A stretch of 64,000 nt of DNA from an uncultured Eubacteriales bacterium (lineage in GTDB: Bacteria > Bacillota > Clostridia > Christensenellales > Borkfalkiaceae): contig CAJLRM010000006.1 of the NCBI GenBank assembly GCA_905209085.1, positions 1 through 64,000 of the forward strand, read 5' to 3'. The notes under the pieces were generated by a model. It saw nothing but the letters and a program-made list of their open reading frames with translations. It was not told where the DNA came from and searched no databases. The position numbers were made by a program, and so were the translations under genes. This document shows positions 29,982 through 38,738 of the stretch, piece by piece (positions within the stretch are counted from its first letter, which is position 1; each line of letters begins with the position of its first letter).

Positions 29982-30458
29982 ATGAACGTTTACGAAGAAG
30001 GCTTACAGGTCATGGAAAAGCTGTTTGCAAAGGATTGCGCTTTCGCTTTGGCGACGGCGGCCGCGGGGGCGCCCGACGTGAGAATGGTGGACGTCTTTTA
30101 CGACGACGGCTCCTTTTACATAGTGACGCACGAAAACTCCGCCAAAGCCCGGCAGATCGCGGAAAACCCCGCCGTGAGCTTCTGCGCGCAATGCTTCCGT
30201 TTTTACGGGGAGGCAAAGAGCGTCGGTCATCCGTTAAAGCCGGAAAACGCGGGCATCCGAGCCAAGCTCGTGCGGGCGTTCGCGCCCTGGTACTTCCGCC
30301 ACAACGACGAGAACGACGAGGGAATGTGCTATTTGCGCGCCGAGCTGAAAAAAGGTTTCTTCTATTGCGACGGAACGGGATACGACATGAATTTCGCCGA
30401 CAAGACCGCACAGAGTTTTCCCTTTGTTTTCGACATCCTGACGCCCGTGAACGGTTAA
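29982..30458 (+). CDS. Pyridoxamine 5'-phosphate oxidase-fold FMN-binding protein
   Basis: A 158-aa protein of the split-barrel PNPOx-like superfamily, typically binding FMN or F420. Typical features are the first strand CAFALATAAAGAPDVRMVDVFY, the GSFYIVTHENSAKARQIAENP segment that contacts flavin phosphate, and a C-terminal barrel strand. The length fits single-domain members used as flavin reductases or general stress proteins. GAGGAGATAGAG precedes the ATG. It follows the GrpB gene by 70 bp and may be co-transcribed. The substrate is unknown. Confidence 0.85.
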   Translation: MNVYEEGLQVMEKLFAKDCAFALATAAAGAPDVRMVDVFYDDGSFYIVTHENSAKARQIAENPAVSFCAQCFRFYGEAKSVGHPLKPENAGIRAKLVRAFAPWYFRHNDENDEGMCYLRAELKKGFFYCDGTGYDMNFADKTAQSFPFVFDILTPVNG

Positions 30459-30865
30459 ACGCTTTTAAGGCTCTTTCAGTTTCCGTTTTCCCGCTCTTTG
30501 GCAATAATGACGATAAAATTCCGAACAAACGTTTAAACGCGTCTAAAAACGCTTCAAAATTGTAGGACGAGGAAAGACTCGTCCGCGCGCCGTTCGGCTA
30601 GACAGCCTCGCAAAGAATGCGTTTAAACGGGTTTTGGAAAGACATTCCAATTCGGGGACAGATAAAAACAGGACGGAGAGAAAAAAATACAAACGAGAGG
30701 ACAAAGGGCGCAGTCGGGAAAAAACGAGCCGAGGGGAAGCGGAAAGCGGCGGGGCGCAGGGAAGGCGAACGAGAGGACAAAGGGCGCGGGCGGAGAAAGA
30801 ATAGGCGCGAAGCGAAAAGGAACGCGCGCAAGACAAAAGGCGCGCAGAATGCAAAGGAGGAAACC
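30459..30865. other. Intergenic region with palindromes and a 19-bp direct repeat
   Basis: No gene was recognised. CGTTTAAACG occurs twice (30530-30539 and 30620-30629). ACGAGAGGACAAAGGGCGC occurs perfectly at 30693-30711 and 30769-30787, 76 bp apart. The surroundings are purine-rich. Confidence 0.6.
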
Positions 30866-31480
30866 ATGGAGGAGCTTTTATACGGAACGGGCAATCCCGC
30901 GAAATTCGAATATATGAGAGAGTGCCTCGCGCCCTTGCCGATAAAGCTTTTGTCGTTGCGGGATATGCCTTTTCCCCCGCCCGAGGCGGCGGAGGTCGGG
31001 CGCTCCCCGCTCGAAAACGCGCGGGAAAAAGCGAGTCTGTATTTTCGTGTTTACCGCGTTTTCGTCTTTTCCTGCGATTCGGGATTGTATTTTGAAGACC
31101 TTTCTCCCTCTCTGCAACCGGGCGTACACGTGCGCCGTCCCTTCGGAAAAAAGCTCTCCGACGAAGAGATGACGAGATATTATGCGTCGCTCGCCGAGAA
31201 ATACGGGGGAGAGAGGGGGCTTTTACGGGCGAGATATAAAAATGCCGTCAGTCTGTTTTTAAAAGACGGCAGGCGCTTTGAATGTGAGGACGACTCTCTC
31301 TGCGGGGAATCCTTTTTTCTCGCGTCCGTACCTCATCGAAAGCGCGAGGAGGGATTTCCCCTGGACCGTTTATCCGTGGACGAAAGAACGGGCGCCTATT
31401 ATTACGATTCGGGCGAGCGGGCGGCGGGGGACGCCTTTGAAGGATTCAGGCGTTTTTTCGCCGTCTGTTTCGGTCTATGA
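30866..31480 (+). CDS. HAM1/RdgB-like nucleotide pyrophosphatase, divergent
   Basis: A 204-aa protein resembling non-canonical purine NTP pyrophosphatases, which remove ITP/XTP from the nucleotide pool. The substrate-entry motif TGNPAKFEYM (usual T/SxNxxK) is at residues 7-16. The catalytic-acid motif appears as SCDSGLYFEDL where RdgB has ADDSGL. The C-terminal DAFEGFRRFF helix is comparable to the family end, but the usual SHR motif is not obvious. The start at 30866 has AAAGGAGG at ideal distance. In-frame sequence upstream is low-complexity and excluded. Confidence 0.75.
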   Translation: MEELLYGTGNPAKFEYMRECLAPLPIKLLSLRDMPFPPPEAAEVGRSPLENAREKASLYFRVYRVFVFSCDSGLYFEDLSPSLQPGVHVRRPFGKKLSDEEMTRYYASLAEKYGGERGLLRARYKNAVSLFLKDGRRFECEDDSLCGESFFLASVPHRKREEGFPLDRLSVDERTGAYYYDSGERAAGDAFEGFRRFFAVCFGL

Positions 31481-31483
31481 ATA

Positions 31484-31510
31484 AAACTCCCGCGCAAGCG
31501 GCGGGAGTTT
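31484..31510 (+). terminator. Hairpin after the HAM1-like gene
   Basis: AAACTCCCGC (31484-31493), a 7-nt loop and GCGGGAGTTT (31501-31510). The T-run is short. Confidence 0.6.
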
Positions 31511-31896
31511 AACGGTATATCCCCCGCGTCAAATCGGGGGGACAACAAGGGCGAAACTGTCATTTTTGAAGGATAGTTCCTCTTTGGGTACAATAAAATC
31601 GAGCGCGGAAAATTCCATAAGAAGAAATCAAAAAGAGGAGATTCAAATGCGAAGGAAATCCGAAAGGAGAAAGAGGAAAGAAGATTGGGAAGCCGGGAAA
31701 ATAGCCCGCTCTAAGGAGTATTGGGCGAATGGCAGCGTTTCCTCCCCCTGCAAAGGGCGGCGGCGCAGGAGTGTTTGGGAATTGTCCCGCGGCTTGAAGC
31801 AAAGAGCTCTGTTTTTTCGGTGGGAAATCGGGAGGCGCCTACGAGCGGCTTTTCGGGCGTTCGCGAAAAGGCGCGCTTTTGAGGGGAAGGGAGAAA
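31511..31896. other. Intergenic region
   Basis: A second hairpin, CCCCCG (31521-31526) with CGGGGG (31535-31540), follows the terminator. The short Arg/Lys-rich frame at 31566-31904 overlaps the end of the next gene and looks non-coding. Nothing else was recognised. Confidence 0.45.
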
Positions 31897-32784
31897 CTAT
31901 TTGATGCTCGACTTGTATTCTCCCGGCGTCATGCCCACGTATTTTTTAAAGACGTAATTGAAATGGGAGAGGGAATCGAAACACAATTTTCCCGCGATCT
32001 CCGAAAAAGAATATTTTTGTCGGATGAGTTTTTTCGATTCGTCGATTTTGAGTTTCAGATAGGTCTGATAGATGCTCATGCCCGTCTTTTCCCGAAAGAA
32101 TGTGCAAAGGTAGGTCTTTCCGTAATGGAGGGCGGCGCAAAGATCGTCCAGCTCGAAACTGTCGTAGAGTTTTGAGGAGAGAATGCGCACGATTTCGTCC
32201 TGTAAATCGGAGGAGGAACTGATTTTGGAAATAAAAAATTCCTGAGGCGCGCTCTGCCCCGTCGCCGTGCGCAGCATATACACCAGCAGCAATTCGAGCG
32301 AGTTTTTGAGGACCTGTTCCCCCCCGAGATTGGGATTCTCCCGCAGTTCCAGCTTTTTGAGATGCGGATCGAAATCGGGAATCACGAAGGTTTCCGTCGC
32401 TTCCGACATGATGTTCTGCAAGAGATAGCGATAGTTATCGGGCACCGAATATTTCTTGTCGAAAAAAAATTTCATGCTTTCCGAACGGCACTCGAAGGAG
32501 ATGATAAAGATATTCGGCTCTTTGCCGCAGCTTTCGACGAAATGGCGCTGATTCGGCTTGATGAAGATCATCTCCCCCTGCTTCAAAGGCACCCGCTCGC
32601 CTTCTTTGACGATGGAAACGTTTTCCTTGTCCGCGTAGATCAGTTCCCAAAAATCGTGCGTTTCCTCCTCGGACGCGTACGTCTTGTCGAGTTCCTGATA
32701 GTGTATCGTCACGATTTTCTGCACGTTCAGGAGATTGGCGATTTTGTGCATATAAAATTGCTTTGTCTTTCCCTGTTTTTCCAT
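31897..32784 (-). CDS. AraC-family regulator of the ROK-nagB-nagA locus
   Basis: A 295-aa transcription factor. The N-terminal ~150 residues form a cupin-like ligand pocket (HDFWELIYADKENV, then GEMIFIKPNQRHFVES). The last ~100 residues form two helix-turn-helix motifs (DDLCAALHYGKTYLCTFFREKTG and FSEIAGKLCFDSLSHFNYVFKKYVGMTPGEY). It is divergent from the amino-sugar operon, and the shared 146-bp region carries repeated half-sites at both promoters. I infer that it activates the operon in response to an amino sugar and controls its own gene. Confidence 0.9.
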   Translation of the reverse strand: MEKQGKTKQFYMHKIANLLNVQKIVTIHYQELDKTYASEEETHDFWELIYADKENVSIVKEGERVPLKQGEMIFIKPNQRHFVESCGKEPNIFIISFECRSESMKFFFDKKYSVPDNYRYLLQNIMSEATETFVIPDFDPHLKKLELRENPNLGGEQVLKNSLELLLVYMLRTATGQSAPQEFFISKISSSSDLQDEIVRILSSKLYDSFELDDLCAALHYGKTYLCTFFREKTGMSIYQTYLKLKIDESKKLIRQKYSFSEIAGKLCFDSLSHFNYVFKKYVGMTPGEYKSSIK

Positions 32785-32790
32785 GCCTTT

Positions 32791-32903
32791 ATTATAGCAG
32801 AGATCTTTTCGTTTGTAAAATATTTCACGGCTGTCTTTTGAGAAATATTTTATAAAAACAGAGAAACATTTTCCATTGTTATCTTCAAAAAAAGTAGTAT
32901 AAT
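32791..32903. promoter_or_regulatory. Divergent promoters with AraC-type half-sites
   Basis: Minus strand: TTTACA (32814-32819), 17 bp, TATAAT (32791-32796) for the regulator. Plus strand: TTGTTA (32876-32881), 16 bp, TATAAT (32898-32903) for the ROK operon. GTAAAATATTTC (32815-32826) and GAAATATTTTAT (32842-32853) form an inverted repeat. A third copy, GAAACATTTT (32863-32872), lies exactly 21 bp after the second, in the same direction and next to the plus -35. The first copy covers the regulator's own -35. Confidence 0.7.
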
Positions 32904-32930
32904 AAAGACAAAAACGAGGGAGGCGAGGGC

Positions 32931-34301
32931 ATGAGAAAGCCTGTGCTGGACAAAGATTTTTATCCCATGATCAAGGCGCTGGAAGCCTTTGAGGAAAAAG
33001 TGAACGCGGTTTCGCCCGAAAAGAGGGCGGAGATCGCTCTTGTAGCGGAGAGAAACGGCGGCTACAATTACGTGTATCGATACACCGCCTTTCGGGACGG
33101 AGTGGACGACGAACTCAACTACCGCGTTGCGGAACGGCTCATAAAGACCGTTTTATGGGTGGTGGGCGGCTATAAAATTTACGTCGCGGGCAGCCGCAGG
33201 ATATACGAACGTTTAAAGGACGCCTATACGCCCGAAGGCGCGCGCGCCTTCGACGCCGATTTCATGAGCGGCGTCTATGAAAAGCCTTTTGAGGTGGAAT
33301 GGCTGGAAGCGGGGCAGGTCCCCGAACAAAAGAACTGTTCCGTGAAGGTGGGCGGCTATTTGAAGGGCTGCCGCATCGGTTTCGACGCGGGCGGGAGCGA
33401 CAGGAAGGTGAGCGCGGTCATCGACGGCGAAGTGGTGTACAGCGAGGAAGTCGTCTGGCATCCCAAGACCACCGAGGATCCGCACTATCACTACAACGAG
33501 ATTCTGACGGCGATGAAGACGGCGGCGTCCAAGATGCCCCGCGTGGACGCCATCGGCGTGTCGTCCGCGGGCGTGTATGTGGACAACAAGATCATGGTCG
33601 CCTCCCTTTTCATCAAGGTGGACAAGAAAAAGTACGGCGATTTCGTCAAAAATATGTATATCGACATCGCCAAAGAAATGGGGAACGTGCCCCTCGAAGT
33701 CGCTAACGACGGCGACGTCACCGCGCTTGCGGGTAGCATCGATTTAAACGACACCCGCGTTCTCGGCATCGCCATGGGAACGAGCGAGGCGGTCGGCTAC
33801 ATAAACAGGGACGGCGGCATCAACGGCTGGCTCTCCGAACTTGCCTTCGTGCCCGTGGATTTCAACGAGAATGCCATGGCGGACGAATGGAGCGGGGATA
33901 CGGGCGTGGGCTGCAAATATTTCTCGCAGGACGCGGTCATCAAACTGGCGGAGGCGGGCGGATATTCCTTTAAAGAGGGCGCGACGCCCGCGGAGAAGCT
34001 CAAAGAGATTCAGGCGCTGATGGAAAAGGATAATCCGTTAGCGCGGCAGATCTACGAGGATATCGGCGTCTATCTCGCCTACGCCCTTCCCTTCTACGCG
34101 AAATTCTACGACATCAAGCACGTGCTTCTTTTAGGGCGCGTGACGGGCGGCAAGGGGGGCAATATCCTTCTCGATACCTGCAAGAAAGTGCTCGCGGAAG
34201 AATATCCCCAATTCAAGGACCTCGATATTTCCCTCCCCGACGAAAAGAACAGGCGGGTAGGGCAGAGCATCGCGGCGGCGTCGTTGCCCGCGAACGTGTG
34301 A
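32931..34301 (+). CDS. ROK-family sugar kinase with N-terminal extension
   Basis: A 456-aa protein. The first ~145 residues are an extension not found in short ROK kinases; it is not a clear winged helix. The ROK domain starts at about residue 146 with CRIGFDAGGSDRKVSAV (phosphate loop). It has the AIGVSSAGVYVDN strand and the catalytic-Asp segment VANDGDVTALAG, and later GIAMGTSEAVGYI. The Cys/His zinc motif of many ROK proteins is absent. With nagB and nagA downstream, phosphorylation of an N-acetylated hexosamine is a reasonable guess. It is the first gene after the AraC-controlled promoter. Confidence 0.8.
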   Translation: MRKPVLDKDFYPMIKALEAFEEKVNAVSPEKRAEIALVAERNGGYNYVYRYTAFRDGVDDELNYRVAERLIKTVLWVVGGYKIYVAGSRRIYERLKDAYTPEGARAFDADFMSGVYEKPFEVEWLEAGQVPEQKNCSVKVGGYLKGCRIGFDAGGSDRKVSAVIDGEVVYSEEVVWHPKTTEDPHYHYNEILTAMKTAASKMPRVDAIGVSSAGVYVDNKIMVASLFIKVDKKKYGDFVKNMYIDIAKEMGNVPLEVANDGDVTALAGSIDLNDTRVLGIAMGTSEAVGYINRDGGINGWLSELAFVPVDFNENAMADEWSGDTGVGCKYFSQDAVIKLAEAGGYSFKEGATPAEKLKEIQALMEKDNPLARQIYEDIGVYLAYALPFYAKFYDIKHVLLLGRVTGGKGGNILLDTCKKVLAEEYPQFKDLDISLPDEKNRRVGQSIAAASLPANV

Positions 34302-34541
34302 GCGCCGCCCACTCGTCGGCGTGCGCAAAAAAATATAGACGAGGAGGAAGGGCGAGCGGCGTTTTTTCGCAGGTGTTCTTAGAGCGGGTGTTCTTAAAAG
34401 CGCGGACGGAAAAGAAAATTCTCGGGCGCTCTCGCTTCGCTTTTTCCTGAACGCCCTGAGGCGCAACGTCTTTTGGGGACGCGGAACGGCGGAACGGATT
34501 TGAAAAATTTGGTTTATAAGGCAGGAGGTAAATCGGAAGAT

Positions 34542-35264
34542 ATGAAAGTAATTATCGCAAAAGACTATGAGGAAATGAGCAAAAAGGCCTTCGAGGTGAT
34601 GGCGGAAGTGGTGAAAACCAATCCCCGCGCCGTTCTGGGGCTGGCAACGGGGTCGACGCCCCTCGGACTTTATAAAAACATGATCGAGGACCACGAGAAA
34701 AACGGCACGAGCTATCGGCAAATCCATACCGTCAATCTCGACGAATACGCGGGGCTGGACGTTTCCAGCGATCAAAGTTACGTCTATTTCATGCGCCGCA
34801 ACCTTTTCGATCATCTCGATATCGACCTCGAAAACACGAATATCGAAAACGGAAAGGCGGCGGACCGGCAGGCGGAGTGCGAGCGCTATAATAAGCTCCT
34901 CGAAAAGACGCAGCAGGACATTCAGGTGCTCGGCATCGGCTCTAACGGGCACATCGCCTTCAACGAGCCGGGGACGCCGTTCGGGAGCGTCACGCATATC
35001 GTGGATCTCGCGGAGAGCACCATTAGGGACAATTCGAGAATGTTCAGGAGCATCGACGAAGTGCCCCGTCAGGCGTTTACGATGGGACTGAAAAATATCA
35101 TGAACGCGAAAAAGATTCTGATTTTGGCGAACGGCGCGAACAAGGCGAAAGCCGTTTACGGACTGGTTAAGGGCGAAGTGACGGAAAACGTGCCCGCCAG
35201 CGTTTTGCAGCTGCATCCCGACTGTACGCTCGTCTGCGACGAGGCGGCGGCGAGTTTGCTATAA
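34542..35264 (+). CDS. nagB: Glucosamine-6-phosphate deaminase
   Basis: Converts glucosamine 6-phosphate to fructose 6-phosphate and ammonia. The 240-aa length matches the short Firmicutes NagB without the E. coli C-terminal extension. Landmarks: the LGLATGSTPLGLY phosphate loop, VNLDEYAGL with the catalytic Asp, and LGIGSNGHIAFNEPG with the catalytic Asp/His/Glu region. The start was chosen at MKVIIAKDYEEM because it matches the family start. AGGAGG lies 13 nt upstream, a little far. Confidence 0.95.
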   Translation: MKVIIAKDYEEMSKKAFEVMAEVVKTNPRAVLGLATGSTPLGLYKNMIEDHEKNGTSYRQIHTVNLDEYAGLDVSSDQSYVYFMRRNLFDHLDIDLENTNIENGKAADRQAECERYNKLLEKTQQDIQVLGIGSNGHIAFNEPGTPFGSVTHIVDLAESTIRDNSRMFRSIDEVPRQAFTMGLKNIMNAKKILILANGANKAKAVYGLVKGEVTENVPASVLQLHPDCTLVCDEAAASLL

Positions 35265-35265
35265 G

Positions 35266-35290
35266 CGCCTTTTAGGAGTCAAAAAAGGCG
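35266..35290. repeat. Inverted repeat between nagB and nagA
   Basis: CGCCTTTT (35266-35273) and AAAAGGCG (35283-35290) flank a 9-nt loop. No T-run follows, so it may be a processing or partial-termination site inside the operon. Confidence 0.4.
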
Positions 35291-35346
35291 GGCGCTGCTT
35301 AAAAAGTTTTTTATCGAGGGGCGGAGGCGCCCCCGAGGAGGCAAAA

Positions 35347-36492
35347 ATGAAGGCTTTTAAAAACGCCCTCGTATACGTCGAGGGCGAGGGAATAAAAAGG
35401 TACAATCTTATCTTCGACGGGAAGATCCAAAGTATCGGCGGCAACGCGGAAAGCGCGGACGTCATTTCGATTCCCGAAAACGCGACGGTCTTTCCCGGAT
35501 TCATCGACGAACACATCCACGGCGCGGGCGGCGCGGACGCCATGGACGGCACCCTGTCCGCGCTCAAAACGATTGCGGATACCATCGCGGGCGAGGGCAC
35601 GACGACGTTCCTCGCCACGACGATGACGCAGAGCCGGGAAAATATCCTCGCCGCGATGAAGGCGGTGAAGGAGTACCGCGAAGCGGCTCCTGAAACGGGC
35701 GCGAGGCTTCTCGGCGTCCATTTGGAAGGTCCCTTTATCGCCGCCGCTCACAAGGGCGCGCAGCCGCTGGAATACATCGTGAAGCCGAATATAGACGTAT
35801 TCGACGAATATAACGCCGCAAGCGGCAACGCCATTAAGATCGTGACGCTCGCTCCCGAGGAAGAGGGCGCGCGGCAGCTCGTCGCGCATTTAAAGGAGCT
35901 CGGCGTCGTGCCGTCGATCGGGCATACGGGCGCGAAATGCGCCGATATACAAAACGCCGTGAAAGCGGGCGCTAAAAACGTCACGCACGCCTACAACGCG
36001 CAAAGCCCTCTGCACCATCGGGAGATCGGCACCGTCGGGAGCGCGCTCTTGTACGACGAACTCAACGCGGAACTCATCGCGGACACCATTCACGTTTCCG
36101 TGCCCGCCATTCAGTTGCTCGTCAAATGCAAACCCAAGGAGAAGCTGACGCTGATCACGGACGCCATACGCGCGAAAGGGCTTGCGGACGGCGAAAGCGA
36201 GCTGGGAGGTCAGGTCGTCATCGTCAAAAACGGCGAGGCGCGGCTGAAAGACGGCACTTTGGCGGGGAGCGTCCTGCGTATGAACCGCGCCGTGCAGAAT
36301 CTCGTCGAAAAGGCGGGCGTGCCTCTGTTGCAGGCGGTGGATTACGCCACCATCAATCCCGCGAGATCGCTGGGCATCGACGGGGAGGCGGGCAGTATCC
36401 GCGTCGGCAAACGGGCGGATTTCGTCGTGCTCGACGATAAGTTCGACGTCTTGTATACCGTTCGGGACGGAAAGATCGTCTACCGCGCCTGA
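35347..36492 (+). CDS. nagA: N-acetylglucosamine-6-phosphate deacetylase
   Basis: Removes acetate from GlcNAc 6-phosphate to supply NagB. The 381-aa amidohydrolase-fold enzyme shows the metal motif GFIDEHIHGAGG, LEGPFI (metal Glu), SIGHTGAKC, THAYNAQSPLHHR and the catalytic Asp in LITDAIRAKG. An AGGAGG-like site precedes the ATG. It ends the ROK-nagB-nagA unit; a terminator follows at 36552-36582. No dedicated transporter accompanies these genes in the window. Confidence 0.96.
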   Translation: MKAFKNALVYVEGEGIKRYNLIFDGKIQSIGGNAESADVISIPENATVFPGFIDEHIHGAGGADAMDGTLSALKTIADTIAGEGTTTFLATTMTQSRENILAAMKAVKEYREAAPETGARLLGVHLEGPFIAAAHKGAQPLEYIVKPNIDVFDEYNAASGNAIKIVTLAPEEEGARQLVAHLKELGVVPSIGHTGAKCADIQNAVKAGAKNVTHAYNAQSPLHHREIGTVGSALLYDELNAELIADTIHVSVPAIQLLVKCKPKEKLTLITDAIRAKGLADGESELGGQVVIVKNGEARLKDGTLAGSVLRMNRAVQNLVEKAGVPLLQAVDYATINPARSLGIDGEAGSIRVGKRADFVVLDDKFDVLYTVRDGKIVYRA

Positions 36493-36551
36493 AAATCGCG
36501 GCAATTTAACATCGCTTACACCACATTTCCTCTTATTGAAAGATTATGGAG

Positions 36552-36582
36552 AAAGGCGCAGGGGCTTCCTTGCGTCTTTTTT
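36552..36582 (+). terminator. Terminator of the nag operon
   Basis: AAAGGCGCA (36552-36560), a 10-nt loop and TGCGTCTTT (36571-36579), continuing into TTTTTT. Confidence 0.8.
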
Positions 36583-36919
36583 CATGCGAAAAGGAGGGGA
36601 CAGGTATGCGATCACGGACGGAGGCGTTCGGTTTCCCGAAAGTAAAAAAGACAAAAGGGAGCGCGGAAAAAATGTCTTGCGAAAAAAGTCGTGGCTTCGT
36701 CCGTCGGAAAAGAAAAGGAATTTTGCGATAAAGAAAAACGCCCCGGCGCAGGAGGGCGGCGGGGCGCGGCGGCAACAGAGAATGGGAATCGGGAAAGGAA
36801 AAGGAAAAAAGATCGGAAAGGGGCGAAAAGCCGCCTTTTGTGCGCCCATGCGGGGAGATAGGGGGAGATATACGGAGCGGGGAGATAGGGGGAGTTATGC
36901 GGGGCGCGAGTCTTAACTG
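36583..36919. other. Intergenic region between convergent genes
   Basis: Purine-rich sequence with overlapping Lys/Arg-rich frames that look non-coding. The only structured element is the G-rich direct repeat at 36851-36894. Confidence 0.45.
36851..36894. repeat. G-rich 17-bp direct repeat (G-quadruplex-like)
   Basis: CGGGGAGATAGGGGGAG occurs at 36851-36867 and again at 36878-36894, a 27-bp period. Together they give four runs of four or five G, enough for a G-quadruplex on the plus strand. Confidence 0.8.
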
Positions 36920-38506
36920 TCAGCGGCGAAACACCGTTTCGCCGTCTTTTATCGTCCGTTCCACAACGATATCGCGGAGTTTTTCCGCGGGCGTGCGAAG
37001 CGGATTCCCGGAGAGAAGAACGAGATTTTCCCGTTTTCCCGCCGCGAGCGTTCCCGTCGTATTTTCCTCGAAATACTGATACGCGGCGTTTTCGGTCACG
37101 GCGCGCAAGGCGGGCAGGACGCCGATGCGTTCATTTTCGCCGAGGATCTTTCCGCTCTTCGTCCGCCGCTCCGCCGCGCACCAAATCGTTTCTAACATAT
37201 CGGGCGAAACGACGGGCGCGTCCTGGTGAAGGGTGAAGCGGATTCCTTTTTTCAGCGCGGAACGGAGCGGACTGATGGCCGAGGCGCGTTCGAAACCGAA
37301 ATTTTTGACGTGCACGTCCCCCCAATACAGTACGTGGGCGACGAAAAAGGAGGGCAAGATCCCCGCGCGTTTCAAATCGTCCAGCTGATCGACGCCCAAA
37401 AGCTGCGCGTGTATCATCACGGGACGGGTGGCGGGATCTCCGCAGGCAAGCTGCGCCCGAATGAATTTTTCCGCCGCCATATCGCCGTTGCAGTGCACGA
37501 GAAGCTGTAAGCCGCGCTCTTTGGAAAAGCGCACGTTTTCCACAAGTTCGCTTTCGGAAATGGAAGGATAGCCGCAGTAGCCGTCCTTTTCGGGCGCGCC
37601 GTTTTCATTGAGATAAGGGGTGCGCATCCAAGCCGTTCTGCCCTGCGGCGATCCGTCGGAAATGAGTTTGACGCCGCCGATTTTGAAGTTTTTGTCATAG
37701 GCTTTCAGGCTGGCGGGAAAGGCGGTTTCGTACGCTTTAAAGTCCTGTAACGCGGGATAGGCGACCACGTCCGCGCGCAGGCGGTTGCCTTGCGTCAGCG
37801 CCTGATAAAGCGGCAGAAGTTCCTTGACCGCCAGTCCCTCCTGAACGGTGACGATGCCGTGGGAAAAATACATCTCCTGCGCCTTTTCAAAGGCGTCGAG
37901 CAGTTTGTCCGCGCCGGGCATGGGCACCTGTTGCAGGCGGGAAACAAAGTCGGCTTCTTCCATATATCCCGTGGGGGCGCCGTCCGTTCCCTTTTCGATG
38001 ACTCCGCCTTCCATGGGGGGCGTGTCCGCGTTCACTCCCAAAATTTTCAGGGCGGAGGAGTTGAAAATTCCCATATGTCCCGAGGTATACTGCACGACGA
38101 GCGGATTTTTCGCAGATGCCTTGTCGAGCGGGGCTGCGGTGAGGCGGTTTCCTTTTACGAAGGCGTGATCGTAATCGCTGGCGAGCACCCATTCGCCCGC
38201 GGGAACGGCGTTTTCCGCGATGAAAGTTTCGATCGCTTTTAAAATTTCTCCGACCGTTTTACAACCCGAGAGCGAAAGCTGTAAAAAACGGTTTGCGCAG
38301 GCGGAAAGATGGCTGTGGGGATCGAGAAAGGCGGGCAGGAGGGTCCTGCCCTTCAAATCTATTTTTTCGGCGCTTCCCGAGAGGGAGGCGGGCGGAGCGC
38401 CCTTCCCCGTCCCTTTGATCCTCCCGTTTTCGGCAATCAGATAATCCGCGTAAAGCTCGGATTCCATCGTCAGGATTTCCCCGCCGTAATAAATTCTTTC
38501 GGACAT
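36920..38506 (-). CDS. YtcJ-type metal-dependent amidohydrolase
   Basis: A 528-aa amidohydrolase-superfamily enzyme. Landmarks: the N-terminal metal motif PAFLDPHSHLSACA, the YTSGHMGIFNS segment typical of the YtcJ group, the GGVKLISDGSPQGRTAWM loop, LLVHCNGDMAAEKFI, HAQLL and the late RFTLHQDAP metal segment. Members hydrolyse amide or ester bonds in cyclic or acyl compounds, and the substrate is rarely known. The start is placed at the ATG with GGGAGGCG upstream; a longer TTG-initiated frame overlaps the promoter. It faces the nag operon tail to tail. Confidence 0.88.
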   Translation of the reverse strand: MSERIYYGGEILTMESELYADYLIAENGRIKGTGKGAPPASLSGSAEKIDLKGRTLLPAFLDPHSHLSACANRFLQLSLSGCKTVGEILKAIETFIAENAVPAGEWVLASDYDHAFVKGNRLTAAPLDKASAKNPLVVQYTSGHMGIFNSSALKILGVNADTPPMEGGVIEKGTDGAPTGYMEEADFVSRLQQVPMPGADKLLDAFEKAQEMYFSHGIVTVQEGLAVKELLPLYQALTQGNRLRADVVAYPALQDFKAYETAFPASLKAYDKNFKIGGVKLISDGSPQGRTAWMRTPYLNENGAPEKDGYCGYPSISESELVENVRFSKERGLQLLVHCNGDMAAEKFIRAQLACGDPATRPVMIHAQLLGVDQLDDLKRAGILPSFFVAHVLYWGDVHVKNFGFERASAISPLRSALKKGIRFTLHQDAPVVSPDMLETIWCAAERRTKSGKILGENERIGVLPALRAVTENAAYQYFEENTTGTLAAGKRENLVLLSGNPLRTPAEKLRDIVVERTIKDGETVFRR

Positions 38507-38540
38507 AAAAACGCCTCCCTTGATTTTTTGGTATAAATTC

Positions 38541-38568
38541 AGTATAACACATTTTTGGAACTTTGCAA
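38541..38568 (-). promoter_or_regulatory. Promoter of the amidohydrolase gene
   Basis: On the minus strand TTGCAA (plus 38563-38568), a 16-bp spacer and TATACT (plus 38541-38546). Confidence 0.65.
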
Positions 38569-38648
38569 TAGAAAAACGGAAAATTTCACCAAAATACCCC
38601 GATTTTATGCGATTGTCGGAAAAGAGTTGCAAAATGCCCCGCGCCGCC

Positions 38649-38676
38649 TTGACAAAAAATCATTCCGTGCTATAAT
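38649..38676 (+). promoter_or_regulatory. Promoter of the 205-aa protein gene
   Basis: Perfect TTGACA (38649-38654) and perfect TATAAT (38671-38676) with a 16-bp spacer. Confidence 0.85.
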
Positions 38677-38738
38677 TAAAATAAGGCGAATTAAAAACAG
38701 GAAAAATTCCTTTAAAGACAGGATAAAGGAGAAAGAAC

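Noticed and set aside
31566..31904. 112-codon Arg-rich frame
   Set aside because: No ribosome binding site, overlaps the end of the AraC gene and looks like purine-rich non-coding sequence.
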